From assembly GCF_014863405.1 (NCBI RefSeq), contig NZ_JACZZA010000001.1, forward strand, positions 248,001 through 312,000: a stretch of DNA of 64,000 nucleotides. Direction: 5' to 3'. The notes beneath the pieces were generated by a model that had not been told where the DNA came from, searched no databases, and saw only the letters and a list, made by a program, of their open reading frames with translations. The translations under genes were made by a program, and so were the position numbers. Below, one piece after another: positions 1-8,173 of this stretch. The stretch is from Dyella acidiphila. GTDB taxonomy: Bacteria > Pseudomonadota > Gammaproteobacteria > Xanthomonadales > Rhodanobacteraceae. Within the stretch, counting starts at the first letter, position 1, and every line of letters begins with the position of its first letter.

Positions 1-215
1 CGTGCTGGACCCTTATCCTGCACGCCCCTTGTTAACGGACGATGGCAGTGGCCCCGGTCCGGAAGACTGCGAAGTATGCGGCAAATCGATCCAAAACAGA
101 ACCTGCGGGGCTCGCTTCGTCTTTGCCATAATGCGAAAGTCGCAGCGGATGCGTTTAGTATCTGTCCGATCGCCGGTAGGGGCGGTCCTTAGACGACTCA
201 GCTTGGGGAAACTAC
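1..215. other. intergenic region upstream of clp (left edge)
   Basis: No convincing gene is seen here; the short open frames have no recognisable family and atypical composition. A weak -10-like CATAAT lies at 127-132, without a clear -35, and could belong to the clp promoter. The left edge may cut the regulatory region of a neighbour outside the window. Confidence 0.3.
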
Positions 216-911
216 GTGGTGCAGCTGAAATATCAATTACAACAAGCGTTCGAACGTTCACAGGCTCCACTCGGGTTTGCGCCAGATCCCGCCTCCATGG
301 AGCGATTCCTGGGGCTCTGCCATCGCCGCCGCTACCCCGGCAAAACCGCCATCATCCGCCCCGGCGACCCTGCCAACACCCTTTATTACGTGATTGAGGG
401 CTCGCTGGCGGTCTGCACCGAGGACGAACAGGGGCGGGAGCTGATCCTCGCCTACATCAGCCGCGGCCAGTTCATCGGCGAAATGGGCCTGTTCGTGGAA
501 CAGGCGCAGCGCGAGTCGATGGTGCGCACGCGCAGTCCTTGCGAAATGGCCGAAATCAGCTATGAGCGCCTGTTCCAGCTGATGGAAGGCCCGCTCCGCG
601 ACGAATGCCCGAAGATCCTGTTCGCCATCGGCGCCCAGCTCACGCACCGCCTGCTGCGCACCTCGCGCCAGGTCAGCCGCATGGCCTTCATGGACGTGAC
701 CAACCGCATCTCCCGCACCCTGCTGGACCTGTGCCAGGAGCCGGATGCGATGAGCCACCCGGCCGGCACCCAGATCCGCATCTCGCGCCAGGAAGTCAGC
801 CGTATCGTGGGCTGCTCGCGCGAAATGGTCGGCCGCGTGCTCAAGCAGTTGGAAGAGCAAGGCATGATCGAGGTTTCCGGCAAGACCATCGTGGTGCGCG
901 GCACCCGCTAA
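216..911 (+). CDS. clp: CRP-like global regulator Clp
   Basis: A 231-residue CRP/FNR-family transcription factor: an N-terminal cyclic-nucleotide-binding beta barrel (about residues 25-140), a long dimerisation helix and a C-terminal winged helix with recognition helix around SRQEVSRIVGCSREM (190-204). It closely resembles Xanthomonas Clp, which represses or activates virulence and extracellular enzyme genes and is inhibited by cyclic di-GMP rather than activated by cAMP. By alignment from memory, Glu100 in the QRES segment corresponds to Glu99 of Xanthomonas campestris Clp, implicated in c-di-GMP binding; E. coli CRP has Arg at this place. The start is GTG; the next Met is residue 28 and would cut the barrel. 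Its stop overlaps the convergent MarR-GNAT stop by 4 bases. Confidence 0.93.
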   Translation: MVQLKYQLQQAFERSQAPLGFAPDPASMERFLGLCHRRRYPGKTAIIRPGDPANTLYYVIEGSLAVCTEDEQGRELILAYISRGQFIGEMGLFVEQAQRESMVRTRSPCEMAEISYERLFQLMEGPLRDECPKILFAIGAQLTHRLLRTSRQVSRMAFMDVTNRISRTLLDLCQEPDAMSHPAGTQIRISRQEVSRIVGCSREMVGRVLKQLEEQGMIEVSGKTIVVRGTR

Positions 912-1915
912 GCCGCCCGGCGGCGCCCCCGGCCCTTGGTGCCGGGGGTCTGGCCGGATGCAGCCGGCGCCCCTTCGTAGATCATGTACACGTCCGCCCG
1001 CTCGTAGTGCGAGTCCGGGCGCATGGCCGGCTGCATGCGGAAACCAGCGCGCTCGTACATGCCCAGGGCGGGTTTGAGGCGGCTGTTGGATTCCAGGAAC
1101 AGGGTGGTGCCCTTGCGGCGGCGGAATTCGGCGATCGCCGCATCCAGCAGGCGCCGCCCGGCCCCAAGCCCGTGGAAGGTTTCATCCACGCCCATCTTGG
1201 TCAGCTCGTAGACGCCGGGGGATTCCTGCAGCAGGGCGCAGGTGCCGATCACCTCCTCGCCCAGGCGAGCGAAAAAAATCGCCCCGCCCGGCTCCAGCAC
1301 ATAACGCTCCGGATCGCGCAGTACCGCCTGGTCGATCTCCTCGATGCGGAAGTAGCGCTCCAGCCATTGCGCATTCAAGCGATAGAAATGCTCGCGCAGT
1401 GCCGGGGCGAACGGCACGATGTCCACCGGCGTGGCCATGATCGCGTCGTGCTCGGCCAGCATCGCCGCCGCGATCGGTCGCTGGCGCAGCGCTTCTTCGC
1501 AGGCACCCAATGCCTCCAGCAGGCGCTCCGCCTCCTCGCCCAGCGACGCCGATACGCCGCGCCGCACCGCACACCACAGCGGCCCCAGCTCGGCCAGGGC
1601 ACTGCGGGCCTTGTCGGTCAGCTGCAGCACGCTGCGGCGGCCATCGGCAGGATCGCGGCGCCGGCGCAGCATGCCGGCGCGCACCAGTTTGTCAGCGAGC
1701 TGGCTGACCGCCGAATGGGTCTGGCCGATCGCCTCGGCCACTTCGGTCACCGCGCTGGGGCCGGTATCCGACAGATAGCGCAGCACCGGCATCCAGCGCG
1801 ATTCGATGCGCGCGCCGCGCGCCTGGTAGACCTCGTCCACCGCACCGTAGAAGTGATCGCTGAGCGCCTTGAGGCGGCTGCCCAAAGCGAGTTTGCCGAG
1901 GTCGGACAGGTACAT
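908..1915 (-). CDS. MarR-family regulator fused to GNAT acetyltransferase
   Basis: A 335-residue two-domain protein. Residues about 1-150 form a MarR winged helix (EAIGQTHSAVSQLADKLV recognition region, wing with DPADGRRS). Residues about 165-320 form a GNAT N-acetyltransferase with the acetyl-CoA loop GLGAGRRLL and the usual ERAGF strand near the end. MarR-GNAT fusions are a known architecture; the acetyl acceptor is unknown and the fused enzyme may act as a metabolite sensor. The gene ends in a convergent overlap with clp and starts 69 bases after the HAD gene. A perfect 24-bp palindrome lies 16 bases before its ATG, so autorepression is likely. The Shine-Dalgarno is weak. Confidence 0.88.
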   Translation of the reverse strand: MYLSDLGKLALGSRLKALSDHFYGAVDEVYQARGARIESRWMPVLRYLSDTGPSAVTEVAEAIGQTHSAVSQLADKLVRAGMLRRRRDPADGRRSVLQLTDKARSALAELGPLWCAVRRGVSASLGEEAERLLEALGACEEALRQRPIAAAMLAEHDAIMATPVDIVPFAPALREHFYRLNAQWLERYFRIEEIDQAVLRDPERYVLEPGGAIFFARLGEEVIGTCALLQESPGVYELTKMGVDETFHGLGAGRRLLDAAIAEFRRRKGTTLFLESNSRLKPALGMYERAGFRMQPAMRPDSHYERADVYMIYEGAPAASGQTPGTKGRGRRRAA

Positions 1916-1931
1916 GGTGCGGCTCGATGCA

Positions 1932-1955
1932 AGATACGTTAGCGCTAACGTATCT
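1932..1955. promoter_or_regulatory. perfect 24-bp palindromic operator of the MarR-GNAT gene
   Basis: The half-site AGATACGTTAGC is followed directly by its exact reverse complement, with no mismatch over 24 bases. It sits 16-40 bases before the ATG of the MarR-GNAT gene, in the only gap between that gene and the HAD gene. MarR dimers bind palindromes of this size and often repress their own genes, so this is the probable operator. Direct binding is inferred. Confidence 0.75.
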
Positions 1956-1984
1956 CCTCGCCGGACGACCTGACAAGCCTGCCG

Positions 1985-2686
1985 CTAGAACCAGGCCACC
2001 CGCGTGACCGAGCGGCCCAGGATCTTCTCCACCCGCTTGCACAGCTTGGGCGTGCCATTCACCAGCACCGCCTCGCGCGCCTGCTTGAGCATCGCCACGT
2101 CGTACATCGAGTCGCCGTAGGCCACGCGCCAGGCTTTCACGCCATGGGCGGCCAGGCTCTGCACCTTGCGCCGTCCCACGTTGTGCACAGTCACCCGCAT
2201 GCCCGACCAGCCCGGCTTCAACTGCGAACCGATCACGCCCACTTCCGCCAAGCCAAGCTGCGACAGCAGCCGCGCCGCCAGGACCTGCTCGCAGCCGGTC
2301 ACCACGATCACTTCATCGCCATCGGCGACATGCCGACGCAGGGCCTGCAGGCCATCGCGATGGAACTGGCGCGGGCGCCGCACCAGTTGGTCGGCGAAAT
2401 CCTCGGCCGCCAGCCGGTAGCGCTGCTGCCCCAGGCCGCACAACGCCACATGTACCAGCGCGCGCGCCGCCCACCAGCGCGAAAACGGCAGGCACAGCAG
2501 ACACCACGGCATGACCAGCAAGGCCAGCAGTTTGCGCAGCCAGGAGCGCTGATAGCGATAGCGCATGAACATCGAAAACGAGTCGCCCTGGAACAGCACG
2601 CCATCGAAATCGAACAACACGATGCGCGAAGCGCGATCGTCAGCGCCGGAAGCGTCCGGCGCGGTACTCAAATCCCCGGTCACCAT
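1985..2686 (-). CDS. HAD-superfamily (IB-type) phosphatase
   Basis: A 233-residue haloacid-dehalogenase-like hydrolase. Motif I is DFDGV with nucleophile Asp26 and acid Asp28, motif II is VVTG, and motif III/IV is a Lys region followed by YGDSMYDVAML. A hydrophobic stretch at about residues 53-68 in the cap suggests membrane contact, as in phosphatidylglycerophosphatase C or related lipid-phosphate phosphatases, but the substrate cannot be set from sequence. The ATG lies 2 bases after the trpC stop, so it is probably the last gene of a trpGDC operon. Nothing shows a direct role in tryptophan synthesis. Confidence 0.75.
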   Translation of the reverse strand: MVTGDLSTAPDASGADDRASRIVLFDFDGVLFQGDSFSMFMRYRYQRSWLRKLLALLVMPWCLLCLPFSRWWAARALVHVALCGLGQQRYRLAAEDFADQLVRRPRQFHRDGLQALRRHVADGDEVIVVTGCEQVLAARLLSQLGLAEVGVIGSQLKPGWSGMRVTVHNVGRRKVQSLAAHGVKAWRVAYGDSMYDVAMLKQAREAVLVNGTPKLCKRVEKILGRSVTRVAWF

Positions 2687-2688
2687 GA

Positions 2689-3483
2689 TCAGTGCGTATC
2701 GAACAGCCGCTTCAGTTCCAGACCGGGATCGGCCGCGCGCATGAACGCCTCGCCGACCAGAAAAGCGTTGATGCCGGCCTCGCGCAGGCGCGCCACATCA
2801 TCCGGCGTGTGAATACCCGATTCGGCCACCAGGATGCGGTCGTATTCCATCAGCTCCTGCAGTTCCAGCGAAGTATCCAGCGAGGTGTGGAAGGTGCGCA
2901 GGTTGCGGTTGTTGACGCCGATCAGCGGCACCGGCAGTGCCTGGGCGCGTTCCAGTTCCTCCGCGTCGTGCACTTCGCACAGCACATCCAGATCCAGGTC
3001 GGCGGCGAGCAGGGCCAGCTCAAGCAGATCGGCGTCACCCAGTGCGGCCACGATCAGCAGGATGCAGTCGGCGCCGATCGCGCGCGCTTCGTACACCTGG
3101 TAGGGATCGATCACGAAATCCTTGCGCAGCACCGGCAGCGAACACGCCGCGCGAGCCTGCTGCAGGAAATCCTCGCTGCCCTGGAAGAAATCCTTGTCGG
3201 TGAGCACCGAAAGGCAGGCCGCGCCGCCCATTTCGTAGCTGCGGGCGATCGCCACCGGATCGAACTCCGGCCGGATCACGCCCTTGCTGGGGCTGGCCTT
3301 TTTCACTTCGGCGATCACCGCGGGCAGGCCCTCGGCGATCTTGGCTTCGATCGCGGCCGCGAAGCCGCGCGTGTCGGGCATGCCCTGCACCCGCGCGGCC
3401 AGCTCTGTCAGCGGCAACTTGGCGCTGCGCTCGGCAAGCTCTTCTGCCTTGCGGGCAAGGATGCGTTGAAGGATGTCGGTCAT
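2689..3483 (-). CDS. trpC: indole-3-glycerol phosphate synthase
   Basis: A 264-residue (beta/alpha)8 enzyme converting CdRP (carboxyphenylamino-deoxyribulose phosphate) to indole-3-glycerol phosphate in tryptophan synthesis. Visible catalytic features are KKASPSKG (61-68), Lys121 in LRKDF, Glu170 in CEVH, Asn191-Asn192 in GVNNRNL and Glu221 in ESGI. Length fits monofunctional TrpC; there is no fused TrpF. It follows trpD by 42 bases and precedes the HAD gene by 2. trpF, trpB and trpA are not in the window, as usual where the trp genes are split. Confidence 0.97.
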   Translation of the reverse strand: MTDILQRILARKAEELAERSAKLPLTELAARVQGMPDTRGFAAAIEAKIAEGLPAVIAEVKKASPSKGVIRPEFDPVAIARSYEMGGAACLSVLTDKDFFQGSEDFLQQARAACSLPVLRKDFVIDPYQVYEARAIGADCILLIVAALGDADLLELALLAADLDLDVLCEVHDAEELERAQALPVPLIGVNNRNLRTFHTSLDTSLELQELMEYDRILVAESGIHTPDDVARLREAGINAFLVGEAFMRAADPGLELKRLFDTH

Positions 3484-3525
3484 GGCTCGGTGATCGGCAT
3501 GGGGAAGAGGAACGGCTGGCTACGC

Positions 3526-4587
3526 TCAGGCGGCATGTGTTTCGGCCAGCCGCCGGGTGGTTGCCACGAAGGTGTCCATTTTGGCACGGGCCGCGCCGCT
3601 GGCGATGGTCGCCCGGGCCAGCTCGATGCCGGCGGCGATCGAACCGACCAGGCCGCAGGTATACAGCGCGGCGCCGGTGTTCAGGCACACGATGTCGTGC
3701 GGCACGCCGTGGCGGTCTTCCAGCGCATCCAGCAGCATGGACTTGGACTCTTGCACGTTCTCCACCCGCAGATTGCGGCTGGAGGCCATGGCCAGGCCGA
3801 AGTCCTCCGGCTCGATCTCGTATTCGTGCACTTCGCCGTTGCGCAGCTCGCCGACCAGGGTGGAGGCACCCAGCGAAATCTCGTCCATGCCGTCGCGGCC
3901 CCACACCACCATCGCGTGTTGCGCACCGAGTGCCTGCAGGGCACGCACCTGGATGCCGACCAGATCGGGATGGAACACGCCCATCAGGATGTTCGGCGCG
4001 CCGGCCGGATTGGTCAGCGGCCCGAGGATGTTGAACAGCGTGCGCACGCCCATTTCCTTGCGCACCGGCGCCACGATCTTCATCGCCGGATGATGGTTCG
4101 GCGCATACATGAAGCCGATATCGGTCTCGATCATGCACTGCGTGACCTGCGCCGGCGGCAGATCGATCTTGGCGCCCAGCGCCTCCAGCACGTCCGCGCT
4201 GCCCGATTTGGACGACACGCTGCGTCCGCCATGCTTGGCGATGCGCGCGCCCGCCGCCGCGGCGACGAACATCGAAGCGGTGGAAATATTGAAGCTGGAA
4301 GCACCATCGCCACCGGTGCCGACGATATCCAGGAAATGCGCATGCGGCGGCGCGTCCACCTTGGCCGACAGCTCGCGCATCACGCGCGCCGCGCCGGTGA
4401 TCTCGCCCACCGTTTCCTTCTTTACGCGCAGGCCGGTGATGATCGCCGCCGTCATCAGCGGGCTCACTTCGCCGTTCATGATCTGCCGCATCAGCGCGAT
4501 CATTTCATCGTGAAAGATCTCGCGATGCTCGATCGTGCGCTGCAGTGCTTCCTGCGGCGTGATGGTGATGGCGCGCCCGGCGCTCAT
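3526..4587 (-). CDS. trpD: anthranilate phosphoribosyltransferase
   Basis: A 353-residue homodimeric enzyme transferring phosphoribose from PRPP to anthranilate. Signature elements are GTGGDG (90-95), NIST (100-103) and KHGGRS (118-123), which bind PRPP and metal. The start chosen is the ATG whose first bases overlap the trpG stop (ATGA); an upstream in-frame extension is just the other frame of trpG. The overlap predicts translational coupling with trpG. Normal length, no defects seen. Confidence 0.97.
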   Translation of the reverse strand: MSAGRAITITPQEALQRTIEHREIFHDEMIALMRQIMNGEVSPLMTAAIITGLRVKKETVGEITGAARVMRELSAKVDAPPHAHFLDIVGTGGDGASSFNISTASMFVAAAAGARIAKHGGRSVSSKSGSADVLEALGAKIDLPPAQVTQCMIETDIGFMYAPNHHPAMKIVAPVRKEMGVRTLFNILGPLTNPAGAPNILMGVFHPDLVGIQVRALQALGAQHAMVVWGRDGMDEISLGASTLVGELRNGEVHEYEIEPEDFGLAMASSRNLRVENVQESKSMLLDALEDRHGVPHDIVCLNTGAALYTCGLVGSIAAGIELARATIASGAARAKMDTFVATTRRLAETHAA

Positions 4588-5183
4588 GCCGCGAGCTTTT
4601 GCTGCGGTAGGCCGAGGAAATTGCGCAGCAGGTCGTGGCCGTACTGGGTAAGGATGGACTCGGGGTGGAACTGCACGCCTTCCACCGCCAGCGTCTTGTG
4701 GCGCAGGCCCATGATCTCGTCGATGGAGCCGTCCGCATGCTCGGTCCATGCGGTGATCTCAAGGCAATCGGGCAGCGAGGACTGCTCCACCACCAGCGAG
4801 TGGTAGCGCGTGGCTTCGAACGGATCCGGCAGGCCGGCGAACACGCCCTCGCCGCGGTGGCGTACGGGGGAAGTCTTGCCGTGCATGATCTGCTTGGCGC
4901 GAATCACCTTGCCGCCGAAAGCCTGGCCGATCGCCTGATGTCCCAGGCACACGCCGAACACCGGAATCTCGCCGGACAGCTCGCGCAGCACATCCAGCGA
5001 TACGCCCGCATCGTCCGGCGTGCCGGGCCCCGGCGAAATCATGATGTGCGAGGGCTTCAGCGCACGAATCCCCGCTACGTCCAGCGCATCGTTGCGCACC
5101 ACCCTCACCTCCTGGCCCAGCTCGCCCAGGTATTGCACGAGGTTGAAGGTGAAGCTGTCGTAATTGTCGATCATCAACAACAT
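4584..5183 (-). CDS. trpG: anthranilate synthase glutamine amidotransferase component
   Basis: A 199-residue class I glutamine amidotransferase that supplies ammonia to TrpE. The catalytic triad is visible: Cys79 in GVCLGHQ, His173 and Glu175 in FHPES; the oxyanion region SPGPGTP is at 50-56. Start is the ATG before [10 protein letters not shown], the conserved N-terminus. A class I GAT could also serve 4-amino-4-deoxychorismate synthase (PabA), and many bacteria use one subunit for both. It is followed by trpD with an ATGA overlap. The 171-base upstream gap has a small hairpin (5234-5250, stem ATGCCGC) but no leader with tandem Trp codons. Confidence 0.95.
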   Translation of the reverse strand: MLLMIDNYDSFTFNLVQYLGELGQEVRVVRNDALDVAGIRALKPSHIMISPGPGTPDDAGVSLDVLRELSGEIPVFGVCLGHQAIGQAFGGKVIRAKQIMHGKTSPVRHRGEGVFAGLPDPFEATRYHSLVVEQSSLPDCLEITAWTEHADGSIDEIMGLRHKTLAVEGVQFHPESILTQYGHDLLRNFLGLPQQKLAA

Positions 5184-5354
5184 GGCGGGAAAATCCTGTG
5201 TGGGGCGCGCTGGCGGAGGCTGCCCAGCGTGCGATGCCGCAGCGCGGCATGGGCGCTCATTGTGCGGGATGGCAAGCGCCGCCGTCATCCCGGCCGGAAG
5301 CCATAGGGCCGGCAAATCCTTATGAAAAAGCGGCCTGTTGACCCCGGCGGCGGC

Positions 5355-6014
5355 TCAGGGATGGACCAGCACCCGGCCGGTATAGCTCTCGACCACCAGG
5401 CTGAACGGCTGGTTGTCGGCGCTGTACAGCACCGCCCGGTGCTGCAGTACGTGATCCGGAACCGCCAGCGGCTGCTTGCTGGCCGGCGGCAACGGCGCAC
5501 CGCTGTCCCAGCCCTCGGGCAGCGGCGACCACAGCAACTCGGCAGACAGGGTCTGGCGGCGGAAATGCAGTGGCTGCACCACCTTGCCGAAGGGCACGTC
5601 GGAACTGTCCAGCTGCTGGTTCATCGCTGCGCTGAGGCGCGCGGGCACGTACCAGTTGTCCGCATCCGACAGCACCACATTGCCGCAGCTCAGCGCCACC
5701 CGGCGATAGCGCACCGGTTCGTCCGGCCCGATGCCGAGCAGAGCGCGCGCACCATCGGGCAAGGGCTTGTCCTGGCCGTGCACGCGGTGGGCGACGACAT
5801 GCGCGTCCGCCGCCAGATGATGGGCGCTGCACCAGTGCTCCAGCGTCAGCGTGGCGCTGGGGTGGCTGAGCAACTCGGCATTCAGGCTCTGCAGTTCGGC
5901 CAGCGCCTGGGTGCGGCTCAGCGCATTGTCCGGCCACGCCTGCTGCGCCATCGCCGGCAGCGCGCAGGCAAATGCCAGCAGGCTGATAACGGAATAACGG
6001 ATGCACTGGGTCAT
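5355..6014 (-). CDS. exported protein with chorismate-lyase-like (UbiC fold) features
   Basis: A protein of about 219 residues, beginning with a clear signal peptide ending near ALPAMAQQ, so probably periplasmic. The core has the pattern RRVALSCG, then NWYVPARL, then PFGKVV and a following Arg, which resembles the substrate pocket layout of chorismate pyruvate-lyase (R-V-L-C, W-AR, PLG). I infer a UbiC-like fold but activity is not shown, and an exported enzyme would not meet cytosolic chorismate. It lies between an O-acyltransferase (8-24 bases upstream) and trpG. The start could be an ATG 5 codons earlier (6029); the chosen one has GGAA at good spacing. Confidence 0.6.
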   Translation of the reverse strand: MTQCIRYSVISLLAFACALPAMAQQAWPDNALSRTQALAELQSLNAELLSHPSATLTLEHWCSAHHLAADAHVVAHRVHGQDKPLPDGARALLGIGPDEPVRYRRVALSCGNVVLSDADNWYVPARLSAAMNQQLDSSDVPFGKVVQPLHFRRQTLSAELLWSPLPEGWDSGAPLPPASKQPLAVPDHVLQHRAVLYSADNQPFSLVVESYTGRVLVHP

Positions 6015-6037
6015 GACGATTCGTTCCATTCGATCGG

Positions 6038-8083
6038 CTAGGAGCCGGTGGCGTGGGGTGTCGCGGTGGGTGCCGCGGACATGGCGGCCGGGTTGCTGCC
6101 CAGGATGTGCTGCAGTTCGCCCGGATGCCGCGCGAGGTAGGCATCGTAGTAGTGCGCGCTGCTCACCATGTTGAGGTGACCGTAATCGTTGGCGACATAC
6201 AGCGGTACATCGCCCAGCATGGTGCCGCAGCGACTATCCGTGCACGGTATGTCGTACATGCTGACCAGCCCAACTTGCGGGTATTTCTTCACAATATCCG
6301 CCAGTGCGGCCGCGGTCGCGCGATGGCCGTTGTCGGCCACCGTGCTCGGATAACTGCAATCCCGGCCGCGCGGCGGCAGCCACATATGGTTGTAAAGCGG
6401 GCAGTTGGTCAGCCGCTCCGGCGCTTCCGGCACATCGTCGAACAGCACCACGTGCTTGCCTGCATGCAGCAGCTGGGCAACCGTATCGCTCAGCTCGTCG
6501 GCAAAGGCGCCCGAAGGAAAACCGAAGCCATTGACCGTGCCGGTGCTCGGCGCATGGGCATAGATCTCCCAGTTGGCCGATAGCAGCACGGTGCCGATCT
6601 GCTTGTTGGCCAGCACGTAGTCGAACGCCGCCCGGTTGTGCGCCGCGCATTTTTCCTGAGTGGCCTGCAGATTGGCCGCCTGCGCCTTGGGCGCCTGCAC
6701 GACCGGTGCGCACAGCGGAAAAGCCAGATCGTGAATGGAAAGCCCGTAGCTGTTGCCGAGCCGATCCATAAAGCCGATCAAGTGATAGGCATGCGAGTCG
6801 CCGAGCAGCGCCGCATTCACCGGCAGCGCGGTAGCGCCCAGGCGGCAGGTTGCTGCCGCGGTCAGCGCCACCTGATTCCAGCACTGCCGCCCGCGCGGGT
6901 TTTCCCAGGTGTTTTGCTTGGCGCTGGCGTACAACTGCTGGAACGAAGCCGGATACAGGCGCTCGAACTGATCCGTGACTTGCCCCAGGAAAAACAAGGC
7001 GAACGCGCCGGCAATCGGCGCCGCGATATAGCCCAGCACCACGCGCCGCCGCGGCGTGCGCGCATAGCGCAGCGGCGTCTCCACATAGCGATAAGACAGA
7101 TAACCCAGCACGATCGACAAGCCGATCGCCAGCAAGGTCCACGGCAGGCTGGTCAGCTCGAAGCGGCGGAACGCAAACAGCACCGGCCAATGCCACAGAT
7201 ACAGACTGTAGGAGATGCGCCCCAAGAACAGCATCACGCGATTGCCCAGCAGCATGCCGGCAACGCGCGACGCACCGCCGTAGCCGATCAGCAGCGCCGC
7301 GCCCACGCAGGGGAACAGTGCCATCCACCCCGGATACGGCGTGCTCGCGCTCAACAGCACACCGGAAAGCAGCGCCACGACCAGACCGGCAAGTACGCCG
7401 ATATCTGCCCCACCGCTACGCGACGGATCGCGCCGGAACGACAGCAACACGCCGGCGATAAATTCAAAGCCGCGGTAAGGCATCAGGAAATACGCACCCT
7501 GGGTCGCATGCGACGCCGCCCATTGCGATGCCGCCAGCGACACAACGGCCAGCACGACGAACAAACCGATGCGCCTACGTGCAGGCCAGCGCCAGCTCAA
7601 CCACAGCACCGCCGGCAGGATCAGATAGAACTGCTCCTCCACCGACAGCGACCAGATATGCAGCAGCGGCTGGTTGTTGGTTTGCGAAGCGAAATAATCG
7701 GTCTTGTGCGCCAGATACACATTGGCCGACAGCAGGCTGGCATAGCCCAATGTCTTCAGCGTGCGCATCGCATCGTCGGGCAGCAGATACAGCAGGGCGA
7801 ACACGAAGGTGCAGCCCATCGCCACATATAGCGCCGGCGCCAGGCGCTTGGCGCGTCCCAGGTAGAAACCGATAAACGAGAAATGCCCTTCGCCCAACCC
7901 GCGCTGGATCGCGCGCGCGACGACGAAGCCGGAGATCACGAAAAAGATGTCCACGCCGATGAAGCCGCCCTTGAACAGGGCGAAGCCGGCGTGGAAGAAC
8001 GCCACCAGCAACACTGCGATGGCGCGCAGGCCATCGATATCGCGGCGGTAGTACGGCGAGTCTGCGCGCGCCTGGTTAGACAT
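6038..8083 (-). CDS. OafA-type O-acyltransferase with C-terminal SGNH domain
   Basis: A protein of about 681 residues with an N-terminal multi-pass acyltransferase-3 domain (about 1-345): the early RDIDGLRAIAVLLV, FFHAGF with the essential-type His, GVDIFFVISGF and SLSVEEQFYLILP motifs are all present. The C-terminal periplasmic part is an SGNH hydrolase-like domain with GDSHAYH and a late DYGHLN block holding the Asp/His. Such proteins add acetyl or other acyl groups to surface polysaccharides (LPS O-antigen, exopolysaccharide, peptidoglycan). The glycan target is unknown. The upstream in-frame 12 codons are possible but unlikely. It separates trpE from trpGDC. Confidence 0.88.
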   Translation of the reverse strand: MSNQARADSPYYRRDIDGLRAIAVLLVAFFHAGFALFKGGFIGVDIFFVISGFVVARAIQRGLGEGHFSFIGFYLGRAKRLAPALYVAMGCTFVFALLYLLPDDAMRTLKTLGYASLLSANVYLAHKTDYFASQTNNQPLLHIWSLSVEEQFYLILPAVLWLSWRWPARRRIGLFVVLAVVSLAASQWAASHATQGAYFLMPYRGFEFIAGVLLSFRRDPSRSGGADIGVLAGLVVALLSGVLLSASTPYPGWMALFPCVGAALLIGYGGASRVAGMLLGNRVMLFLGRISYSLYLWHWPVLFAFRRFELTSLPWTLLAIGLSIVLGYLSYRYVETPLRYARTPRRRVVLGYIAAPIAGAFALFFLGQVTDQFERLYPASFQQLYASAKQNTWENPRGRQCWNQVALTAAATCRLGATALPVNAALLGDSHAYHLIGFMDRLGNSYGLSIHDLAFPLCAPVVQAPKAQAANLQATQEKCAAHNRAAFDYVLANKQIGTVLLSANWEIYAHAPSTGTVNGFGFPSGAFADELSDTVAQLLHAGKHVVLFDDVPEAPERLTNCPLYNHMWLPPRGRDCSYPSTVADNGHRATAAALADIVKKYPQVGLVSMYDIPCTDSRCGTMLGDVPLYVANDYGHLNMVSSAHYYDAYLARHPGELQHILGSNPAAMSAAPTATPHATGS

Positions 8084-8173
8084 GCCGATCCCCATGCGAA
8101 CAAGTCCGGGCGCATGCATGCAGCGCCACGGACCGTTCAGCGGTAAATATCCCCTGCACCACGCAGCGCCGGA

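Noticed and set aside
1-397. A 131-codon plus-strand frame at the left edge
   Set aside because: It overlaps the start of clp in another frame and has no recognisable features.
2692-4806. A 704-codon plus-strand frame over trpC and trpD
   Set aside because: Antisense shadow of intact trp genes; composition is Gln/His/Arg-rich and shows no family.
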